A stretch of 23,558 nucleotides of DNA from a virus, in the IMG/VR virus record IMGVR_UViG_3300037493_000686, positions 1-23,558 of that record, one strand, 5' to 3'. This document shows positions 1-8,086 of this stretch, in pieces (position 1 is the first letter of the stretch; each line of letters begins with the position of its first letter). Made by a program: the position numbers and the translations under genes. A model generated the notes under the pieces. It made no database searches. It was given only the letters and a program-made list of their open reading frames with translations, and was not told the DNA's origin.

Positions 1-2002
1 CAATACCTCCCGCATTATTCCACTCACTTATTATTGTTGAGTTGTGTATTTCTACCGTTGAACTATTCGAAAGGATAGAATAACTGCTAGAAGATTTCGA
101 TATTAAATTATACGCTTTTGATGCACTTACTAATTGAGCGCCTCTTGATGATGAGCTTATACCCGTACAATTATATATAAATGCAGTCGATGCTGTAAGT
201 CCAATACCGCTTACCGAAATACCCACACATCCAACTGCATTAATTGCATTTGTGACTTCTAATCCAACACTTGAAATAGACCTACCTACACAATTATAAG
301 CGTTAGCAGCAGCTAAAAATCCACTGCCACTTGTTGATATACCTACACTATTAGATTGATTTCCTGCCAATCCATAAATACCGTAACCTGAATCAGATAC
401 ACCTGTACAGTTTTGAATATCTCCACCACTATGGCAACGAATACCATAACCTCCGCTTGTTCCGTAACCAATCGAATTATTTAATCTTGCACCTACTGAA
501 GAAAATATAACAATTGCACCCCAAGTAGTGGTCGCATAAGCCACCGCATAGTTAATTTCGTGTGTTGAGCTTGAATTAAATAATATACCAACACCACTAC
601 CTGAATTTCTAAAAGTTGAGCCTGAACAGTTAATTATACCACTTCCGTTAATTCCTAAAATTAAACAAGAATTATCGAATAAAGTTCCAGTGCTTCCCGT
701 TCTAACAACGTTTAAATTATTGATATTACAAGAAGTTACTACTGAGTTGGCTGCTGAGAAAGCGTGACTTAAACCACTATTATTTAAAGTATATGTATAA
801 CCATTTCCGTTTATATTTACACCATTTTTCAAAGTAATTGTAACCGCTCCCGTTTCAGTAACATTTGCAAACATCTCAATAGTTTGTCCGCTTGTTGCTG
901 CTGCCATTGCTAAAGTCAAAGTAGCATAGTAAGTGTATACACCTGAAGCGTTTGTGATTCCAAAGATACCGCTACCACCTCCGCCACTTATAACCAAGTC
1001 ACCGCTTCCAAGTAAACTATTTCCGTTTATTGTTTTTATGTTTGTTGCGCTTACTAAGGTAGGTTGTTTACCGTTAAACGTTGTCCAATCTGCGCTACTT
1101 AAAGCACCCCTATTTGCAGCTGAAGCAGTTGGTAAATTAAATGTGTGAGTTGAGCCTGTTGAGTTAATTGCAAAATCAGTTCCACTTGTACCCGTTGCTA
1201 AGTTCTGAACTTGCGCAGTAATACCGTTCAAAGAAGTTAACCCCGTTGAGAATGTAGTAATTATTTGGCTTAGGTGATTGTCCTCAGTGTGTAGCTTAAT
1301 TGTTCGACCACTTGGCGTTACATAGATTCTAACAACTAATCTATCCGTTAAAGCCAAAGTAGTTTGAGGTATAGCCAAAGCAGTTAAATATAAATCAATC
1401 GCAGTTCCACCCGTTATGATTTCGGGATTTGTTGAGTTAGATGCAATCAATGACAAAGTAGCACCATCCCATTTGTAAAGTTCTACATAAAATGATGGAT
1501 TTCCACCGCTTGACGAAGAACTAAAATACGTTTCAAAATTCCAATTTCCTGCTGGTATCTCTAATTGATTAGGATCATTTGCATCCGTTATAAAAGATTG
1601 AATATATCCGTTTGCACTTATTGTAAAATCAGTCCCCGCTCCGATAATTGGAACTTTATTTATTTCACGCATTGCAATACCTCCGAATGTACCTTGACTT
1701 ACTGAGCCATTCAAGTAATAACTAACCGATGCACCGCCTCCGCTTGTTGTAGGAAAGTTAGCTAAACTACCATCACCTCTTACATATTGACTCGCTACAC
1801 CCGCACCCGTCACCGCAATATCACCACTTGACGTTATTGGACTATTTGCTACTGTGAATGCGCTCGGCATTGTTAAACCAACTGAAGTTACTGTGCCTGA
1901 AGGTAAAGCTGCTAAAGCATCAAAAACAGCATTGCTTGTAACAGGATTTAAACTGCCATTGGTAACAGCATTTTCTATTGGGAGATTAATATTTACTGCC
2001 AT
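1..2002 (-). CDS. Tail fibre / tailspike with parallel beta-helix, 3' end outside the window
   Basis: An open frame starts at ATG 2002 and runs without a stop to base 1, giving about 667 residues; the C-terminus lies beyond the left edge. The ATG overlaps the end of the preceding 220-aa gene. The N-terminus contains NLPIENAVTNGS and NPVTSNAVFDAL, a pattern I recall from phage fibres. A middle part (about residues 310-330) has the fibre motif INGNSLLGSGDLVI followed by a Gly-rich hinge. From about residue 340 (SGQTIEMFANV...) it becomes Ser/Gly/Thr/Asn-rich. The last 150 residues form repeats of about 20 residues with the shape NCxGIxxSGxGL, as expected for rungs of a right-handed parallel beta-helix (pectin-lyase-like fold). 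Such proteins bind or degrade surface glycans, so this is the likely receptor-binding or depolymerase protein. Catalytic residues cannot be assigned. The frame is certain; the fibre role is inferred from fold and position. Confidence 0.85.
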   Translation of the reverse strand, partial: MAVNINLPIENAVTNGSLNPVTSNAVFDALAALPSGTVTSVGLTMPSAFTVANSPITSSGDIAVTGAGVASQYVRGDGSLANFPTTSGGGASVSYYLNGSVSQGTFGGIAMREINKVPIIGAGTDFTISANGYIQSFITDANDPNQLEIPAGNWNFETYFSSSSSGGNPSFYVELYKWDGATLSLIASNSTNPEIITGGTAIDLYLTALAIPQTTLALTDRLVVRIYVTPSGRTIKLHTEDNHLSQIITTFSTGLTSLNGITAQVQNLATGTSGTDFAINSTGSTHTFNLPTASAANRGALSSADWTTFNGKQPTLVSATNIKTINGNSLLGSGDLVISGGGGSGIFGITNASGVYTYYATLTLAMAAATSGQTIEMFANVTETGAVTITLKNGVNINGNGYTYTLNNSGLSHAFSAANSVVTSCNINNLNVVRTGSTGTLFDNSCLILGINGSGIINCSGSTFRNSGSGVGILFNSSSTHEINYAVAYATTTWGAIVIFSSVGARLNNSIGYGTSGGYGIRCHSGGDIQNCTGVSDSGYGIYGLAGNQSNSVGISTSGSGFLAAANAYNCVGRSISSVGLEVTNAINAVGCVGISVSGIGLTASTAFIYNCTGISSSSRGAQLVSASKAYNLISKSSSSYSILSNSSTVEIHNSTIISEWNNAGGI

Positions 2003-2655
2003 ACTACGTTAATTGTTTCTGTTTTTAAACTTGGAATTGTTACACTTGTGGTCACCCCATTAATTATGAAGTTGTAAGTTGTATCAGGTAAAATTAAAGT
2101 CCCACCACTAGCAACTAGATTAAGATAGGTTGAATCTGTATTTCTTACTGTTGCATCCTCGCAAATATTACTAGGAATAGTTGCAGCATCGCAAGAAGTC
2201 ATATCGTTAGGAATCAATACGTCAAACGAAGCAACCCATCCAGCTAAGTAGTTTTCAAATCTTTCGGTAAATGGTTCAATGTTTGGATTTCCGTCTAGCT
2301 GATATAATTCAGTAAATAGATCACCGCTTTCTAATACTTTAAGTAAACGAGCTATAACAGCAAACTGAGTATTCAACACATCTTGTTCGTTATCGTTTCC
2401 TCTAAATTGTCCTAGCGCAGTATTGTCAATTGCATCCTTAGAAATATCGACAATATCCATAGCCATAACAGAAATGTTATACCTAAAAACATTTCCCTCC
2501 ATTGTAGCGTTATTAACTACAACATGAGATAGTGGAAATATAGTTTGTTTCTTAAGGTCAACACGAAAAATATCACCATACGTAATAGTGTTTACAAATA
2601 CATCTTGAGCTAACTGAACTCTTATTCTTTCCGTTATGTTGTAAAATCCTTGCAT
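1993..2655 (-). CDS. Tail terminator / neck-like protein
   Basis: A 220-aa protein. The first ~155 residues look like a compact alpha/beta domain with the pattern TYGDIFRVDLKKQTIFPL, then FRYNISVMAMDIVD and NDNEQDVLNTQFAV, and end with a segment around LAGWVASFDVLIPND. I recall this arrangement from conserved Bacteroidota phage proteins, and it resembles tail-terminator or neck proteins that cap the tail tube at the head end; no specific residue proves it. The last ~65 residues form a separate beta-rich tail (LILPDTTYNFIINGV). The ATG overlaps the stop of the 149-aa gene (TAATG), so translation is probably coupled. The downstream fibre gene starts inside its last codons. Confidence 0.6.
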   Translation of the reverse strand: MQGFYNITERIRVQLAQDVFVNTITYGDIFRVDLKKQTIFPLSHVVVNNATMEGNVFRYNISVMAMDIVDISKDAIDNTALGQFRGNDNEQDVLNTQFAVIARLLKVLESGDLFTELYQLDGNPNIEPFTERFENYLAGWVASFDVLIPNDMTSCDAATIPSNICEDATVRNTDSTYLNLVASGGTLILPDTTYNFIINGVTTSVTIPSLKTETINVVWQ

Positions 2656-3104
2656 TATGGGTGTACCTCAATAATTAAACTAACCTGATCTAATATATCG
2701 TTAGAAGCTACAAGTGCGGTTGTATAAGTTTCAACTCTGATTTTATCAACGTCAACTCTCCATGCTCTAGCAAATCCGTTTTTACCCCCCGTATTCATTA
2801 CAACGTATGTTTTGTTATTGGTAAACTCACCCGTTAAAGTAAGTGTATAAACACCAACAGCAACATAAGCCCATGTAGGAGTTCCGCTTAATTGATTTAT
2901 ACCTATTGTAGAAGTTGGAGCATTAGTACTTGTTTGAGTTACATTTGCTTTGTAAGTCTTAATTCCATTACGAAGCTGCAAACCAGTTAACTTTCTACTA
3001 CCAAATAAACCACCACCCAAATCTTGACTAACTTCAATTAAATCGGTAGCAGCTAAATTACCTGTTGAATGTGCTGTTAATTCACTTATCCTTACTTCCG
3101 CCAT
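2655..3104 (-). CDS. Small virion protein, fibre-like N-terminus
   Basis: A 149-aa protein. The N-terminus (MAEVRISELTAHS, then AATDLIEVSQDLGGG and SRKLTGLQLRNGI) matches a pattern often seen at the start of phage tail or head fibres: a short helix, an 'I/L-x-V-S-x-D' strand, and a 'KxTGxQL' loop. The remainder is predicted beta-rich (WAYVAVGVYTLTLTGEF) and may be a small knob. It sits between the connector and tail-terminator-like genes, so it is probably a structural part of the neck or fibre. The ATG leader is AAACGAAAATGG, close to that of the gene starting at 18342. The exact role is unknown. Confidence 0.55.
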   Translation of the reverse strand: MAEVRISELTAHSTGNLAATDLIEVSQDLGGGLFGSRKLTGLQLRNGIKTYKANVTQTSTNAPTSTIGINQLSGTPTWAYVAVGVYTLTLTGEFTNNKTYVVMNTGGKNGFARAWRVDVDKIRVETYTTALVASNDILDQVSLIIEVHP

Positions 3105-3177
3105 TTTCGTTTAATTTAGTTAGAAATACAGTTAACTTAATAATGTTTTCTTCTTTTGGTTTATAGTTCTTTCTCAT
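3082..3177 (-). CDS. Possible 31-aa basic peptide
   Basis: A short frame starting at ATG 3177 overlaps the stop of the connector gene (ATGA) and ends 23 bases inside the next gene. The product (MRKNYKPKEENIIKLTVFLT...) is Lys-rich. It fills what would otherwise be a 69-base gap, and the two overlaps match the style of other small genes here. No family recognised; it could be chance. Confidence 0.35.
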   Translation of the reverse strand: MRKNYKPKEENIIKLTVFLTKLNENGGSKDK

Positions 3178-3908
3178 AAGTACCAGCCTGAAAAGTTTAT
3201 ATCTCTATCTGGGTTAACATCTCCATTACTATTTGTGTTATACTCAGGATATAAGTTGTTATTAAAACACATATAATCAACAAATCTTTTAGTATAGTTT
3301 TCAGCAATGCTGCGTTCTTTTTCAACTAAGAAATCTACTTCCTCTTTACTTACCGATTCGCTATTTTCTGAACCATGCTTATAAACTCCTTTGTTAGCAA
3401 CTGTATAAGCTGCCCAAGGTAAATACTCAACCATTGCCCAATGTATCAGCATAGGCTTTACATATGTAACTAAAAGGTTATTATAGTCCGTTGGTATTGT
3501 GTAAATTGAAGCTATTGTAACTGCTCCATTTGTACCACCTAAAACAGTTGCAGTATCTCCAACTTTGTAATTCGTACCAGCTGTGTTTATTGTGGCGTTT
3601 GTAATTAACCCACCAGCCGCTGTAATATTCAATTTTAAACCCGTTCCCGTTGCGCTTGTTGTATTTATAGCTGTTCCCGTAGTATATCCAGTTCCTTGGT
3701 TACTTACTGTTATTGCAGTTGGTATTCCTGAATTTGCTAAAATAACTTCAGATTGTAATTTTTCAAACAAATCAGTACCTAAGTAGTTTTGAATATGAAT
3801 ATCTTGAGAAATCTTAATGTATTGAACAAATTTATCTACATCAACATTACCGTTAAGTGATGTGCTTTTAGTTAAATCTTCTCTAGTTATGAATAGTGCT
3901 TGTGCCAT
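3174..3908 (-). CDS. Head-tail connector (adaptor) protein with an inserted beta domain
   Basis: A 244-aa protein. Residues 1-60 (LFITREDLTK, then IKISQDIHIQNYLGTDLFEK) and 137-215 (TYVKPMLIHWAMVEYLPWAA, then ENYTKRFVDYM) form a helical adaptor type that I recall following the portal in Bacteroidota phages; such proteins form the ring between portal and tail. Residues about 62-136 do not fit the helical core. They are Gly/Thr/Asn-rich with two similar units (NQGTGYTTG and TAGTNYKVGD) and look like a beta domain inserted into a loop. The ATG overlaps the portal stop (TAATG), which supports a head-completion role. The C-terminal 25 residues are Asn/Asp-rich. Confidence 0.65.
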   Translation of the reverse strand: MAQALFITREDLTKSTSLNGNVDVDKFVQYIKISQDIHIQNYLGTDLFEKLQSEVILANSGIPTAITVSNQGTGYTTGTAINTTSATGTGLKLNITAAGGLITNATINTAGTNYKVGDTATVLGGTNGAVTIASIYTIPTDYNNLLVTYVKPMLIHWAMVEYLPWAAYTVANKGVYKHGSENSESVSKEEVDFLVEKERSIAENYTKRFVDYMCFNNNLYPEYNTNSNGDVNPDRDINFSGWYL

Positions 3909-5668
3909 TATGCTACGTCTGAGGGTAAATTAGTATTATTAGGGCTAAATCCTTTCAATGGCATATCGTTAGGCTTCATAGCAACCTCTTTAGGGTTTCT
4001 AACAACATAACCAAACTTCTCAGCTTTGTTAGTTGATATAGTTGGAGCGTTAGGACTTTTAACATCAATAGATTTACTTGCGCTAACGTAAGTCTTACGA
4101 ACCCATTTGTGACCACATCTAGGACCGCCTTTGTATTTGAATATATCGTAAGTGTCTGTTCCAAATTCTCCAAAACCTTCGTTAACTACAGTCTCACTCA
4201 TCATTGCAATATCTTCCTTGCGATATAACTTGTTACGTTGCATCATTAATTTACAAAAGTCACGCTCAGGTGATTTGTTACCATCGTACACATATCTTAC
4301 CTTAAAGTAAAATCCATCAATCTCTTTGTCTTGGTTTGACTTTTGATTAGGTGAAGCAACACCTGAGTTAACAAATTCCCAAACCTTACTAAGTAAAGAT
4401 TGCTTAGGCTTGAAATATTCCTTTAATTGATTATCAAAATCTTCTTCATTATCATAATCAACCTCTCTTTCATCTATTAACTCCCAACCTTCCAGGTCTT
4501 CATCTTCACCAAAGCGTGACAAAACGTCACTAAGTTTATCATGTGAACTCATCGCAACTTCCTCAGACTTTTGCTCATCCGCTTCAATGTCTTCAAATAA
4601 GTTTAAACGTCTAAAGAATAAGTCTAAGCTAATATTGTTAAATGCTAATATCTCAGCAATAGCGTCTAAGTGAATATCTTGTTGTGGTCTGATAACTGTA
4701 TTGTGGAAATACTTAGCAGCTACTTCTATTTCATCAGCATTAGAACTGAAACCTTGACCGTCAGGAGAAATTCCTACAAGCATAGGTGAAGTAATACAAT
4801 GACCTACTAATATTTTATTTCTACACTCAGTCGATAAGTAGTTGTAATGATCGGGTGCATCGTTTAATGGAATATCGTCTACCGTTGTTTTCTGCTCCTG
4901 GTTATTGTTAAATGATACAATTACTTTCTGACCTCTAGCACCTGTTAACTTACCAAGTACTTTCTTAGCTTGGATCTTTTGTTGTTCCTCAGTTGGTACA
5001 CCATTATTAAAGTTGACTACCTTAGTACCACTAAATCCGTTATCCACGTCATTAATCAAATACTCAGAAATACGTTCTTCAAGAATACAATAGTCTAAGC
5101 ATGGTTCATAAGCAACAGCTGAGAAATATTTTCTACCAACTGACTGCGCTCCAAATACAAGTAATTCAATACCCTCGTTAGAAGTTCCGAAAGATGGAAT
5201 TCGTTTAGGTGGAAATGCTTTAGTATCACTCCAATTATCAGAATAATAATAACCCGTAATATTACCATCTTTATCGCACTTTTCAGGTCTAATTAAATTG
5301 ATAGGCATATATTTTACCTTAACAATCTTATTGTGCGCTTTATTGTAAATTAATTGATATGCTCCTTGTCCTAAATGATATAAATTATCTCCAGCAGCTC
5401 TTAAGTCATGAGGTCTAAACAATGCTAACATTTGAGCAAAGTCATTAGGTCGCTTGTTTGCATTCTTAGCATACAATCCTCTACCATACATTAAACGTGC
5501 AATGTTGTTGATAATTGAACCGTTTGTTGTAGAGTTACGTCTGCGATCAATCAACCATGTATAATAGTCATTTTCAGTTCCGTATTCAACCCATTTATCT
5601 CTACCGTCTTCTATAATCTCAGGTTGAGTATAAGCTGATAACTCTAAAATATGTGTGTTATTAGTCAT
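3908..5668 (-). CDS. Portal protein with C-terminal Mu-F-like head morphogenesis domain
   Basis: A 586-aa protein. Residues ~25-360 resemble a phage portal: an N-terminal WVEYGTENDYYTWLIDR segment, INNIARLMYGRGLYA, the wing/stem segment RNKILVGHCITSPMLVGISPDG, and a helical FHNTVIRPQQDIHLDAIAEIL. Portals form the dodecameric ring through which DNA enters the capsid. Residues ~365-450 are an acidic linker. Residues ~455-565 form a second domain with FKVRYVYDG, SPERDFCKLM, a GGPRCGHKWVRKTY motif (C518, H520) and ISTNKAEKFGYVVRNPKE. This resembles the minor head (Mu gpF / SPP1 gp7) C-terminal domain, usually a separate gene. The start overlaps the 109-aa gene by 8 bases. Portal call fairly secure; the fused domain is a visual match. 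Confidence 0.75.
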   Translation of the reverse strand: MTNNTHILELSAYTQPEIIEDGRDKWVEYGTENDYYTWLIDRRRNSTTNGSIINNIARLMYGRGLYAKNANKRPNDFAQMLALFRPHDLRAAGDNLYHLGQGAYQLIYNKAHNKIVKVKYMPINLIRPEKCDKDGNITGYYYSDNWSDTKAFPPKRIPSFGTSNEGIELLVFGAQSVGRKYFSAVAYEPCLDYCILEERISEYLINDVDNGFSGTKVVNFNNGVPTEEQQKIQAKKVLGKLTGARGQKVIVSFNNNQEQKTTVDDIPLNDAPDHYNYLSTECRNKILVGHCITSPMLVGISPDGQGFSSNADEIEVAAKYFHNTVIRPQQDIHLDAIAEILAFNNISLDLFFRRLNLFEDIEADEQKSEEVAMSSHDKLSDVLSRFGEDEDLEGWELIDEREVDYDNEEDFDNQLKEYFKPKQSLLSKVWEFVNSGVASPNQKSNQDKEIDGFYFKVRYVYDGNKSPERDFCKLMMQRNKLYRKEDIAMMSETVVNEGFGEFGTDTYDIFKYKGGPRCGHKWVRKTYVSASKSIDVKSPNAPTISTNKAEKFGYVVRNPKEVAMKPNDMPLKGFSPNNTNLPSDVA

Positions 5669-5990
5669 AAACTATAAATTCGTTATCCGTTGTGTTCTGA
5701 ACATACTCACCGTTATTTATTGTGTATGTTGTAGCAGATTGATTAGTGCAAAATATCTTATCTTTATAAACTACATTAGCACCATCCAAGACTGTTAAGG
5801 TATAAGTGTGACCTTCTACTAATGCAATGATTTTAGAAATAACCGCATAGTAATCTAACTGAGTTATCGTAATGCTGTAAGTAATAGAATCTCTAGTAGT
5901 TTCATCGGTAATAATCATGCTATCCGCTGCAAATTGTCGAGGGATAATTTTAAAGGTTTGCGATGTAGCCGACTGTTGTAATACTATCAT
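5661..5990 (-). CDS. Small beta-rich virion protein, unknown function
   Basis: A 109-aa protein with alternating hydrophobic strands (SITYSITITQLDYYAVIS, then GHTYTLTVLDGANVVYKD and TYTINNGEYVQNTTDN), suggesting a single Ig-like or beta-sandwich domain. No signal peptide. It lies between a terminator-like hairpin and the portal gene, whose start overlaps its end. A decoration, head-fibre or connector-associated role is plausible, but I cannot assign a family. Confidence 0.5.
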   Translation of the reverse strand: MIVLQQSATSQTFKIIPRQFAADSMIITDETTRDSITYSITITQLDYYAVISKIIALVEGHTYTLTVLDGANVVYKDKIFCTNQSATTYTINNGEYVQNTTDNEFIVYD

Positions 5991-6023
5991 ATTAATATAA
6001 CAACAAAGTACCTAATCTGTTTT

Positions 6024-6059
6024 AAAAACAAAAACCCCCACCAATTAAGATGAGGGTTT
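6024..6059 (-). terminator. Terminator-like hairpin after the 180-aa tail-tube candidate
   Basis: On the minus strand, AAACCCTCATC (6059-6049) pairs with GGTGGGGGTTT (6042-6032) over 11 bp with two G-U pairs and a 6-base loop. T-rich sequence (TTGTTTTT) follows immediately. It lies 18 bases after the stop of the upstream gene. This is the normal form of an intrinsic terminator. Confidence 0.8.
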
Positions 6060-6077
6060 CAATCAGTAAAAGTAGTA

Positions 6078-6620
6078 TTAAGATCCTAATACGATAGTTA
6101 CTCCAGCAGTAGTTAACAAAGCATCAGTTGTAGCTTCCATAAAGTTAGCTGGTACTGGCTCCATTCCTACAAGTGTCAAAGTGTAACCGCTTAAGTCACC
6201 CATTGCAGCACCTGTTGTAATAGTACCACCCGTTACATCCATCCCACGCTTTAGCCCACACATGAAATAGTTAGAGTTATTATCTACAACGATAACAGTA
6301 GGGTTTCCGTAAGCTAACAATTTCACTTGTTTGTGAGTAGCAATATCTTGCTTAGTCAACGTCAAGTTCAAAGTTTGCTCAAAGTAAGTTGTACCCGTAT
6401 CTCTTGAAGATACAATAGTTTGTTCAAATGAACTAGCAGAACCTTTAAGGTCATACTTATAACCGCTAGGAGTTCCCGTTACGGTTTCAATAACATCAGT
6501 ATTAGTTGAATCATAAGTTACTCCAGTCATGTCCCCTTGGTTCATGAAGAAAATAGCTTTCAATCCTCCTACTGTGTCTTTACATGGGAGCAATCTCCCT
6601 AAACTTAAATCACAAGGCAT
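6078..6620 (-). CDS. Probable major tail (tube) protein
   Basis: A 180-aa protein starting MPCDLSLGRLLPCKDTVGGL. It is mostly beta (YFEQTLNLTLTKQDIATHKQ, VKLLAYGNPTVIVVDNNSNY, GDLSGYTLTLVGMEPVPANF), consistent with the double beta-sandwich of tail-tube proteins, and I recall similar proteins in Bacteroidota phages. The gene directly follows the major capsid gene and is bracketed by two terminator-like hairpins, an arrangement expected for a high-copy structural protein. C4 and C13 are two nearby cysteines near the N-terminus. The leader is ATAAACGAAATG. An alternative is a second head decoration protein. Confidence 0.55.
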   Translation of the reverse strand: MPCDLSLGRLLPCKDTVGGLKAIFFMNQGDMTGVTYDSTNTDVIETVTGTPSGYKYDLKGSASSFEQTIVSSRDTGTTYFEQTLNLTLTKQDIATHKQVKLLAYGNPTVIVVDNNSNYFMCGLKRGMDVTGGTITTGAAMGDLSGYTLTLVGMEPVPANFMEATTDALLTTAGVTIVLGS

Positions 6621-6634
6621 TTCGTTTATGTATT

Positions 6635-6670
6635 AAAAAAGGGGTAGGCGTTTATTTCACCCACCCCTTT
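6635..6670 (-). terminator. Terminator-like hairpin after the major capsid gene
   Basis: On the minus strand, AAAGGGGTGGGTG (6670-6658) pairs with CGCCTACCCCTTT (6650-6638) over 13 bp with two G-U wobbles and the 7-base loop AAATAAA; the T-run ends at 6635. It lies 20 bases past the capsid stop and only 14 bases before the next ATG, so it probably acts as a partial terminator or as an mRNA-stabilising 3' end. Confidence 0.85.
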
Positions 6671-6690
6671 CAAGTTAATTAATCTTGTTA

Positions 6691-7644
6691 TTAGTTAGCT
6701 GAGTTAGTGATACCGTAAGTAACGATGTCAGTAACATTACCGTAGTTAACAGCACCTGTAAACTTCATGATAAAACGTACATTATCAGAACCGTCAATAT
6801 CCTCCATGTCGATAACCTTAACAGCTTGGTGGTCATTCAACAAACCAGTACCGAAATACAAGTTATCCTTGTAAGTAGCAATAGCAACTGTTGAAGTCAT
6901 ACCCTTGCACATTACCAAAGGAACACCATCAACTGAAACTGAACCATCAGTATACCACATTGAACCCATTGCGTTAACACCGTTTGCACCAAGTCCTGAT
7001 GTACCGAATCCACCTAATGATTGGATGTAAGCCTTAAAGATAGCTTGTGAACAGTAGATAGCAAATCCTTCGTAACCCCAAAGACGATCAGGAGTAGCAG
7101 CGATAATCTTACGCAATTCAACTAAGATAGTACCAGCAGCAACAGCAGCACCAGCAACTTCTTGAGCAGCAGGTAAAGCAGCATCAGCAGCTAACAACGT
7201 TTCAAATCCATCAAACTCACCAGCGTTAGCGTTAACACCTGACCAGATAGTAGTTTCCATCTTAGAAGCAACTTTAGCAGCAACGTGAGCAATTAAGAAA
7301 TCAGCAAAGTTCTTAGGTAGTACATCAGTAGCTGAATAACCCATAGATACCGCTTCCCAATCAGAACGGAAATCAGCCTTACAAAGTTGTAAATTTACCT
7401 TTAATGATTCAGGTTGTAGAGTACGCTCAGTTAACGTAACTGTAGACGTTGGATCAAAGTCACATCCACCATTCTTAACGATATCGTTAACTGAGATGTT
7501 CTTTAATGTTTCACGATACTTAATGTTTGGTTTAACAGTGATTAAGTTCGATTCAATTGTGTTAGCTGACAAAATCGCAGCAGCGATATACTTACCTGCA
7601 AATTCTCCAGCGTAAGTTGTTGTCATGTTAGTTTGTGTAGCCAT
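6691..7644 (-). CDS. Major capsid protein
   Basis: A 317-aa protein of normal size for a cleaved or HK97-like shell protein. Diagnostic parts are the N-terminal TTTYAGEFAGKYIAAAILSA, an early extended strand (ITVKPNIKYRETLKNISVND), an FRSDWEAVSMGYSATDVLPK segment, a long helix FLIAHVAAKVASKMETTIWS like the spine helix of HK97-fold shells, and a C-terminal strand FIMKFTGAVNYGNVTDIVTY. The gene follows the scaffold-like and decoration genes and is followed by a strong hairpin. Codons are more regular (GCA, GCT, GTA, ACA) than in neighbours, as expected for a highly expressed gene. Position and fold-like pattern agree; I did not confirm it by search. Confidence 0.85.
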   Translation of the reverse strand: MATQTNMTTTYAGEFAGKYIAAAILSANTIESNLITVKPNIKYRETLKNISVNDIVKNGGCDFDPTSTVTLTERTLQPESLKVNLQLCKADFRSDWEAVSMGYSATDVLPKNFADFLIAHVAAKVASKMETTIWSGVNANAGEFDGFETLLAADAALPAAQEVAGAAVAAGTILVELRKIIAATPDRLWGYEGFAIYCSQAIFKAYIQSLGGFGTSGLGANGVNAMGSMWYTDGSVSVDGVPLVMCKGMTSTVAIATYKDNLYFGTGLLNDHQAVKVIDMEDIDGSDNVRFIMKFTGAVNYGNVTDIVTYGITNSAN

Positions 7645-7670
7645 TTCTTTATATTATTATTTAATTCTTA

Positions 7671-8084
7671 TTATGCTTGTGAAGCCCAAATTCCAACACC
7701 ACCAGTAACGTACCACTTAGTAGCAGCTACAGCAGTAATTGTAACGAAGTCACCGTTGTTAGCAGTAGCTTTAGTGTTTACCAAATCTTTGTTAACTACA
7801 CCTGAAGCAACTGAATCAGCAGCAGCATTAGCAATTGAACCATTAAATCCGTCAGCAGCGTTAGGATCTAATGTGATTAAGTTGTTACCGTCAGCACCAG
7901 TGTTACGGAATGTGAAAGTCATACCGATGTTGTTCGCATCGATTAAAGGCAAAGTAAGTACAAGTGCATCAGTAGCAACGTTGTATTCTTTCCCAGCGTC
8001 AGCAGCAGTAAATGTTGTTGAAGCAGTTACAGTAGATTGAGGTTTTCTAACTCTCAATACATCATTTGAAGTTGTAATTGGCAT
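7671..8084 (-). CDS. Probable capsid decoration / head fibre protein
   Basis: A 137-aa Ala/Asn/Thr-rich protein. The pattern TASTTFTAADAGKEYNVAT, then LVLTLPLIDANNIGMTFTFR and NTGADGNNLITLDPNAADGF, is one I associate with small trimeric beta proteins that decorate phage heads or fibre shafts. It sits two bases after the scaffold-like gene and 26 bases before the major capsid gene, the usual place for a decoration protein. The ending (VTITAVAATKWYVTGGVGIW) is a beta-hairpin with aromatic residues, as in many such proteins. Confidence 0.6.
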   Translation of the reverse strand: MPITTSNDVLRVRKPQSTVTASTTFTAADAGKEYNVATDALVLTLPLIDANNIGMTFTFRNTGADGNNLITLDPNAADGFNGSIANAAADSVASGVVNKDLVNTKATANNGDFVTITAVAATKWYVTGGVGIWASQA

Positions 8085-8086
8085 GT

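Noticed and set aside
1-480. A CRISPR-like array because of ~60-base periodicity
   Set aside because: There are no identical DNA repeats. The periodicity is at protein level, from beta-helix rungs.
933-1148. Plus-strand open frame of 71 residues
   Set aside because: It is antisense to the continuous fibre frame, with Pro/Leu-rich artefact composition.
3976-4173. Minus-strand 65-residue frame inside the portal
   Set aside because: It is an out-of-frame shadow of the portal's C-terminal domain.
5990-6023. Promoter after the second hairpin (TACTTTG)
   Set aside because: It has one base too few for TAnnTTTG and no -33 element.
7633-8040. Plus-strand open frame of 135 residues
   Set aside because: It lies antisense over the decoration protein and its capsid-side gap. 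Its Val/Ala/Ser/Pro content is a by-product of Ala/Thr/Asn-rich codons on the other strand, and no gene context supports it.
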